Assembly: GCA_965153455.1 (NCBI GenBank)
Contig: OZ234501.1
Coordinates: 3,720,001 to 3,784,000, forward strand
Length of the DNA: 64,000 nt
Origin: Sphagnum compactum
Lineage: Eukaryota; Bryophyta; Sphagnopsida; Sphagnales
Reading direction: 5' to 3'
The position numbers and the translations under genes were made by a program. This document shows, piece after piece, positions 57,669 through 64,000 of the stretch; positions within the stretch are counted from its first letter, which is position 1, and each line of letters begins with the position of its first letter. The notes beneath the pieces were generated by a model that was given only the letters and a program-made list of their open reading frames with translations, had not been told where the DNA came from and did no database searches.

Positions 57669-60600
57669 ATGTCATCATTCCAAATGGAGTCTTTGAAAGT
57701 CATGGAAAAGTTTGATGGTGGCAACTTTCACCTTTGGAAGTTCAAGATGCGCATGATGCTTTCTAAGCATGGGCTTTGGAAGTTTGTTGATGGGAGTGCA
57801 ACAATTCCCCATGATGAAGATCAAATCACGGATTATAACGAAAAGGCAACCAAGGCATTTGCACTACTTTGTGAACATCTCACGCATGCACAACTTGCAC
57901 ACATTCAATATTGCGAAAATGTCAAAAACGCTTGGGAAACACTTTGCGGTGTCCACGAAGCCAAGACCATCGGAAACAAGTTGTTTCTTCGAAGGAGGTT
58001 CTTCACCATCAAAATGCAAGAAGGGGAGGACTTGCTTGCGCACATCAACATGGTGAAAGTGCTTGCGGATCAATTACGATCTATTGAGATGAACATTGAA
58101 GATGAGGACGTCTACATGGTACTTCTCATGAGCCTTCCCCCATCTTTTGATAACTTGGTCACGAGTTTGGAGTCCATGTCAACCAAGGATGTTGACCTTC
58201 AATTTATCGTCGCTCGATTGCTTCATGAGGTTTCCGAAAGAAAAGAAAGTGAAAGTAAAGAGAATGTCGCATTGCTTAACAAAACCCATAAGGCAAATGA
58301 AAAGCTTTACTTTTATTGTAAAAAACCCGGACACTTTGTGAGGAATTGTTTGAAGAAGAAGAGTGATGAGAAAGAAAAAGCAAACCAAGCTTGTGATGTT
58401 CAAGAACAAATGTTTGTTACCGCCTTGAGTGCTAATGATCATGCGAGAAACGATTGGATCATTGATTCGGGTGCAACGCAACACATGACGTTCGAACGAG
58501 AGTGGTTCACCACTTACGAATCCATCGTTGCACGAAAGGTGTACATGGGAGATGACACCATTTTGGAGGCCATTGGCAAAGGGAGCATCAAGGCCACAAT
58601 GCAAGTTGGAGGTAAAACCTTGCTTACAACCATCACACAAGTTCTTCATGTTCCGAAAATGAAGAATAGTCTCATTTCTGTTAGCAAACTCATTTCGGAG
58701 GGCTTGAAAGTGGAGTTTGACAAGGATGGTTGTAAGGTCAACAATGTCCATGGAACCGTTGTGGCGCAAGCACGAAGGGAGAAGAACTTGTATCTTCTCA
58801 ACGTCAATGTTCGAAAGGAGAGTGCGAATGTGGCAAAGTCTTCGAATGAAAGAGCTACGCTTTGGCACCAAAGACTTGGCCACCTCAACATGGCGAGTCT
58901 TAAGAAGTTGGAGAATATGGTCAATGGCATGAATTTGAAAGAAGTGCCATTGCACCATGTGTGTGAAGCTTGCATTGAAGGCAAACATCAAAGGACATCT
59001 TTTCCTAAAGATGAAGCAAGTAGGGCTTCCAAGCTTTTGGAACTAGTGCATAGCGATGTGTGCGGACCGATGAAGACCACATCTCGAGGTGGAGCACGAT
59101 ACTTCGTCACCTTCATCGACGACTTTTCGAGAAAAACTCATGTTTACCTTTTGAAAGCGAAAGGAGAAGTTTTCGACAAATTCAAGGCATACAAGGCCTT
59201 AGTGGAGAATCAAACCGGCATGAAGATCAAAACCTTGCGATCCGACAACGGAGGAGAATTTGTGTCCAAAAAGTTTGATGACTTTTTGCATGAATGTGGA
59301 ATCGAACGTCAAACAAGTGCACCTTACACACCACAACAAAATGGAGTTGCGGAACGAGCCAATAGGACCATCATGGAATGCGCTAGAAGCATGATTCGTG
59401 CACAAGGACTTGACTTGGAGTTTTGGGCGGAGGCGATGAACACGGCGGTTTACATCAAGAATCGATGCCCAACTAACATTCTTGATTCAAAGACCCCACA
59501 AGAAGCGTGGACCGGTACAAAGCCGGATGTATCTCATTTGAGAGTTTTTGGTTGCAAAACATTTGTACACATTCCAGATGAAAAGAGAAGCAAATTAGAG
59601 TCCAAATCCATACCTTGTGTGTTTCTAGGGTATTGTGAAGGGACCAAAGCATATCGCTTAATGTGTCTAAAAACCAAAAGGATCATTAAGAGTCGAGATG
59701 TTGTGTTCCTTGAAGGGACGGAAGAAGTAGAAGGTGTTCGTGATAAGAGACCCCTTTCAAACGAAATAGAACACCTTGTTGTGGATGAAGTCGATGAACT
59801 TGTGAAGGATGTTAATCCTATATCTTTGAAGGCAAGACCAGCGGAAGACGTGGAAGGTGATGAATCTACAACAAACTCTTCTTGGGAAGAAGAATTTGCT
59901 TCATCACAAGATGAGGGTTTGAATGAACCACAACAAGATGGACCGAGAGAAAGGCCCCAAAGACAACGTAAGGAGTGGCCTTGTGATTGGTGGGTCGCCA
60001 CCAAAGAGGTGGAACGAGCCACCATGGCATTTCGGAAGAACCCCAAACCGTGGAAGAAGCGTTGAATGGCGAAGATGCAAAGAAGTGGGAGATTGCCATG
60101 CAAGAAGAATACGACTCTCTTCTTGTCAACAACACTTGGTCCTTGGTGCCACTCCCCAAGGGTAGAAAACCCATTTCTTGCAAATGGGTGTTCAAAATCA
60201 AACATGGGGTAGATGGTGAAGTTGAACGGTACAAGGCGAGACTTGTGGCAAGAGGTTTCACCCAAACATTTGGAGTCGATTACAATGAAACTTTTGCACC
60301 CGTTGTAAAGTTTGTGTCAATTCGTTGTATCCTTGCACTAGCGGCCATTGAAGACATGGAGATTCATCAAATGGACGTCAAAACCGCATTTCTCAATGGT
60401 GACCTTGAAGAGGAGATCTACATGGAGCAACCCGAAGGATTCGCACATGAAGGTGAACATCTTGTGTGTAAGCTTCACAAGTCATTGTATGGCTTGAAAC
60501 AATCTCCAAGGGCTTGGAACCAAAAGCTAGACGCTTTCTTGAAAAACATCCAGTTTACGAGAAGTGATGCGGACTTTAGTGTGTATGTTGCACAAGTCGA

Positions 60601-61585
60601 GGATGTGAAATTTTTCATCGTCGTCTACGTCGATGATCTCATCTTGGTGTGCAATAATAATGACAAGCTTTTGCAAGTGAAGGAAGAACTTTCTCGAAAG
60701 TTCGAAATGAAAGATCTTGGCGATTTGCATTTTTTCCTTGGCATGGAAGTGGAAAGGGATCGTGCACAACGTCTTCTTTACGTCAACCAAATTGGGTATC
60801 TCAAGGAGATTCTCAAACGCTTTCGCATGGAGGATTGCAAAGCCATCGGAGTGCCACTTGATCCCAAGACGAAGTTGAAGAAGAATATGAACAAGGATGA
60901 TGAAATGGTGAAGGTTCCTTATCAACAAGCTGTGGGATCCTTGATGTATGCCATGTTGTGTACTCGACCCGATTTGGCGTACCCAATAAGTGTGGGGAGT
61001 CAACACACGGCCAATCCAAGCCTAGAACATTGGATTGCGGTGAAGCGCATTTTTCGATACTTGCAAGGCACATTGCAATTCAAATTACGCTTCGGAGGAT
61101 TATCACCCCAAGATGTGGTCGCATATTGTGATGCGGATTGGGCCGGTGACCTTGAGGATAAGAGATCCACCACAGGGTTTATATTCATGATGGGAGGTGG
61201 TGCCACTTCGTGGAGTGGCAAATGACAACCCACAATCGCTTTGTCAACGACGGAGGCCGAATACATGGCAAGCACACAAGCTACCAAGGAAGCCATATGG
61301 ATGACAACGCTCATGAAAGAATTAGGGTACATGAAAGAGAAGAAGGCGATGGTGATTCGATGTGACAACCAAGGTGCAATATCATTGACAAAGAATCCCA
61401 CGCAACATGCTCGAACAAAACACATTGATGTTCAGCATCACTTTGTTCGAGAACGAGTTGAAAATGGCGAAGTTACGTTCGAATATTGTTCAACGGAAGA
61501 GATGGTGGCGGATGTGCTCATCAAGGCATTACCGAAAGAACGACATTACAAATTGATAAACATGTTCGGATTAGAAACTTCATAG
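57669..61585 (+). pseudogene. Copia gag-pol polyprotein with three lesions
   Basis: The ATG at 57669 (MSSFQMESLKVMEKFDGGNF) is preferred over an upstream GTG frame start. Order: gag (residues 1-205); zinc knuckle FYCKKPGHFVRNC (about 213-225); protease DSGATQHM (about 266); integrase zinc motif HQRLGH..CEACIEGKH (about 399-440). The integrase core has its acidic residues near 460, 524 and 560. RT follows with KARLVARGFTQTFGVDYNE, QMDVKTAFLNG and YVDDLIL (60629-60649). RNase H has YCDADWAGD, STTEAEYMA and RCDNQGAISL, ending at 61585. Lesions: the first knuckle cysteine is Tyr; a one-base loss near 60030 shifts the frame between integrase and RT; and an in-frame TGA (61223-61225) splits RNase H. 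The RT and integrase motifs are otherwise well preserved. Confidence 0.93.
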
Positions 61586-61593
61586 AGTGGGAG
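61585..61593 (+). promoter_or_regulatory. Polypurine tract
   Basis: GAGTGGGAG lies directly before the TGTTAG start of the 3' LTR and within a few bases of the gag-pol stop codon. This is the position where plus-strand DNA synthesis of LTR retrotransposons is primed. Confidence 0.8.
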
Positions 61594-62155
61594 TGTTAGA
61601 AATACTATTTGTTTCTAATTCCCAATGTTGATGAATGTGTGAAACATTCATCAAAAGGATGAATAGTATTCACATCCTTATAGTAGTTAGGTTAGGTTGA
61701 ATAATGGTGGTTAGGGTTTGGAAGTGGAGGCTACTTAGGGCTTGGCGGCGGCTAGGGTTAGGGTTTGGCGGCGGCTAGGGTTAGGGTTTGGCGGCGGCTA
61801 GGGTTAAGGTTTGGCGGCGGCTAGGGTTAGGGTTTGGCGGCGGCTAGGGTTAGGGTTTGGCGGCGGCTAGGGTTAGGGTTTGGTGGCGGCTAGGTTAGGG
61901 TTAAGTGGCGGCTACTTTAGGGTTAGGAGTTAGTATATAATGGAGTGGTTTTGAGTTGTCTTTCATTCTCTCCTTTTATGGTTTTTGAGTGCACATAGAA
62001 CCTTCAAGCTTTGTTAGTTGTTGCAAGCCATAGTTTTGTGATTGTAGCATTTGAAGCATACAACCTTTGTAATCTTCTTATTAGTTAATACAATTGTTCC
62101 ATTTCATAAACCTTGAAGCTTTCATTTCTTGCTTGTTTTCAAGTTGTTTCCAATA
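61594..62155 (+). repeat. Copia 3' LTR (562 bp)
   Basis: Near-identical to 56485-56971 outside the minisatellite. Substitutions seen are CCCGATG/CCCAATG, GAATAATATT/GAATAGTATT, CCTTTCATGG/CCTTTTATGG and CTTCTTGTTAG/CTTCTTATTAG. It is about 75 bp longer because it holds three more minisatellite units. Confidence 0.93.
61741..61925 (+). repeat. LTR minisatellite with telomere-like motif
   Basis: About eight units of GGCGGCGGCTAGGGTTAGGGTTT (23 bp); only about five degenerate units occur in the 5' LTR (56630-56740). Each unit combines a GGCGGC block with TTAGGGTTT, which overlaps the plant telomere repeat (TTTAGGG) and, on the other strand, AAACCCTAA, the telo-box. Confidence 0.9.
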
Positions 62156-63000
62156 AAAATTTTAGGAATATTGCCCCATCTAAAACTTTCAAAAAATTCT
62201 ATTTTTGAAACAAAAAATTGAAAACAAAATTTGCAATTCATATGGACTTATGAAAATATGGTCAAATTCTAACCATTCAAAAGTCCCTGACTATCAAACG
62301 GCTAAGGTTTTTAAATAAAATATTCCTCATATGAATTTATCATCTTGCATTACATCATATATTGAGTCCCAATTACAAATTTGGAATGTGAATCAACATT
62401 ATTTTTTCCATTTTGTGATGGTCCAGTCAATGACTAATCCATTTTTTTGACTTCAAAAGTCCATTACTACTAACAAATGAGTTTTTTTTAATCAAGAAAT
62501 AATCACACAATTATCTTCATAATGAAGTTGTTAATATAGATTCAAGTCCCAATTAGTAAATATAAGGACATATTAATCACCATATGCATTTGAATAAAGG
62601 GTACCCAAGAAAAAAACAATGTTTTGTCACAATAGTGAGACACTTGATTGTGCATCTAGCCATTTTAAAAATTAATTTAAATAATAAATGTCAAATGGGC
62701 TTTAAATGCCATGTGTTATTAAATTATTGACTTGAAAATGGACATATGCCATAAAAAATCATTTAGTTGCACATGTAGTTGCATATGCAACTTGTATGAA
62801 TATGAATGGATGAAAAGTACAAACATATCATATGTACAATATGTCACACGTAACTTGTCTTATGCAACTAAAGCAAAATTTCGTTGCATGTGCTGTGTGC
62901 AAATGAAAATTAGATATAAACGACAATTGCAAAAGACATATTTTCTACTAATGCAAGTTTGATATAGCTAAATAACAAGCCCCATTTAAATGATAAAAAA
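62156..63000. other. No gene recognised
   Basis: AT-rich DNA between the Copia 3' LTR and a Gypsy relic. Small open frames only; no motif, and no continuation of the Gypsy RT interrupted at 56484. Confidence 0.5.
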
Positions 63001-64000
63001 AGTCATCAATTCGGGGCAGGGGGTAATTTCTTTAATTGTGATTTTGTTTAAGGCATGATAATTTATGCACATTCGCAACTTACCGTCCTTTTTATCAATG
63101 AACAAAATTGGGGATCCATAATGTAACCCTGCTCCACCAAGTCATTGATTTGAGCCTTGAGTTTTTGTAGTTATTTTTGGTTAAGTTAATAAGGCAACTT
63201 AAAAGTTGGTGCTGACCTAGGCACCATTTTGATCTTATGATCCACATCTCAATATGGAGGAAGCAAATGTTTGGGAAGTTCGTCTATTAAGACGTTGTCT
63301 AAAAATTTATTAATTGCGTTAAAAGTACAAGTAGGTTAAGACTCAACCCTTTTGGCTTTTGCTTTAGCACTAGACTCATCCACACACATAAAAATAAAAA
63401 ATGAAGTTTCTTGCAATTCTCACAAGGATATTAAATGAACACACAACTTAGATAAACTAACATGGTTTTCAACCTTTAAACTAACCAACTTATCTGTTAG
63501 CCTAGTTATGACTCTTAACTTAGAGCCTCTTTTCAAAACATCAACATGGTAGGCATCAAAAAGGGTATTGCCTAAGATAGCTTCAATGCCATCTAACATG
63601 CAAACCGTGAAGTTTTCTAAAAACTTAGCCTTGTTGCATTCCAAAATAGCCCTTGACACCACTTCACTTGTTAGTGTTGCGGCTCCTTATGTTAATTGGA
63701 CCTTGATGGGTTTGGCCACCTTTGTGGTCCTCCATTTGAGTTGTAATGCCACATTTGGACTCACAAATGAATGCGTGGTTCTTGAATCCAAAAGACACAT
63801 CAACTTGTTGATTCCCACTTTAAACTTAAATAGGATCAAGATAGGCCCTAATTTAGCCACATTTGCTTTTGCGATAAATCTACCTTGCACGAAGTCATGC
63901 TTTACCTTTTTGCAATCCTTGGCATGATGTCCCAATTCATTATAGTTGAAACACTTGATTTTAACAACATCCCATGGTTTTTTTTAATGGGTGCCCCAAG
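63000..64000 (-). pseudogene. Ty3/Gypsy gag-protease-RT fragment, runs off the window
   Basis: Minus strand from the right edge: a zinc knuckle FNYNELGHHAKDC (63960-63910) with its second cysteine replaced by Tyr, then the protease block LMCLLDSRTTHSFVS (about 63805) where DSGATHSF is usual, so the glycine next to the catalytic aspartate is Arg. GIEAILGNTLFDAYHVDVL follows (63590-63530), typical of Gypsy protease. The RT start lies near 63250-63000: VDHKI.MVPRSAP, LNQK, LKAQINDLVEQGYI and a degraded DGKLR block. Stops and frameshifts separate these. It has the opposite orientation to the 56.2-kb Gypsy fragment and a different sequence. Confidence 0.85.

Larger units (their letters stand above)
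56485..62155 (+). mobile_element. Nearly full-length Ty1/Copia retrotransposon
   Basis: 5' LTR, primer-binding site, leader, gag-pol, polypurine tract and 3' LTR are all present in one direct orientation, 5.67 kb in total. Integrase precedes RT, which defines Copia. Outside an internal minisatellite the LTRs differ at about four positions in roughly 400 bp, so insertion was recent on the plant time scale. The coding region has three visible lesions, described under gag-pol. The bases flanking the two LTRs (ATTCA on the left, AAAAT on the right) do not form the 5-bp target duplication expected, and the Gypsy RT cut on the left does not continue on the right. Confidence 0.93.

Noticed and set aside
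58179-58991. 270-codon antisense ORF in the Copia pol
   Set aside because: It mirrors conserved protease/integrase codons on the other strand and has no motif of its own.
60000-60065. Programmed -1 frameshift between integrase and RT
   Set aside because: There is no slippery heptamer, Copia elements normally encode one polyprotein, and a second lesion (TGA) lies downstream; a one-base loss is simpler.

Overview
The window is nuclear DNA from a land plant with a large, repeat-rich, gene-poor genome. The evidence is a plant-type half-size ABCG transporter, a PEBP gene and a histone H2A gene with spliceosomal (GT..AG) introns, plus decayed Ty3/Gypsy, Ty1/Copia, CACTA, PIF/Harbinger and Helitron-like DNA filling most of the remainder. 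A gymnosperm or another slowly purged giant genome would fit, but nothing here fixes the species. I saw no tRNA, rRNA or CRISPR array.

Layout. 0-4.2 kb holds tandem and anonymous repeats. 4.26-20.22 kb is one very old Ty3/Gypsy element on the minus strand, delimited by about 0.6-kb LTRs. It has gag, protease, RT, RNase H and integrase, then an unusually long 3' accessory coding region. It has been entered by a non-autonomous CACTA element (10.38-12.04 kb, 3-bp target duplication) and by about 2.4 kb of GC-richer DNA with a TATA box, a 140-codon ORF and two tandem arrays. 20.5-21.3 kb is a purine-rich minisatellite. 22.8-28.8 kb is a gene island: a three-exon PEBP gene with a predicted signal peptide (plus strand) convergent with an intronless ABCG10-like transporter gene (minus strand). 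31.3-40.1 kb is repeat debris: an F-box-like fragment, tandem arrays, a broken PIF/Harbinger transposase, a decayed Copia element and a foldback element. 41.1-47.9 kb is a decayed Helitron2/Helentron-type element with, in order, OTU protease, DUF6570-like, HUH Rep, PIF1 helicase and an endonuclease domain. 49.6-50.8 kb is a two-exon, divergent histone H2A gene. 53.4-55.4 kb is a compound minisatellite. 56.5-62.2 kb is a nearly full-length young Copia element with LTRs about 1% divergent outside a variable minisatellite. It carries a frameshift, a nonsense codon and a lost zinc-knuckle cysteine. Gypsy fragments lie at 56.2-56.5 and 63-64 kb.

The three host genes (PEBP, ABCG, H2A) look intact but have no evident functional connection. 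The most noteworthy signals are the OTU/EN Helentron in plant DNA, the Copia primer-binding site that matches the anticodon arm (not the 3' end) of initiator tRNA-Met, the secreted-type PEBP with a non-FT/TFL1/MFT pocket residue, and the long accessory region of the Gypsy element.
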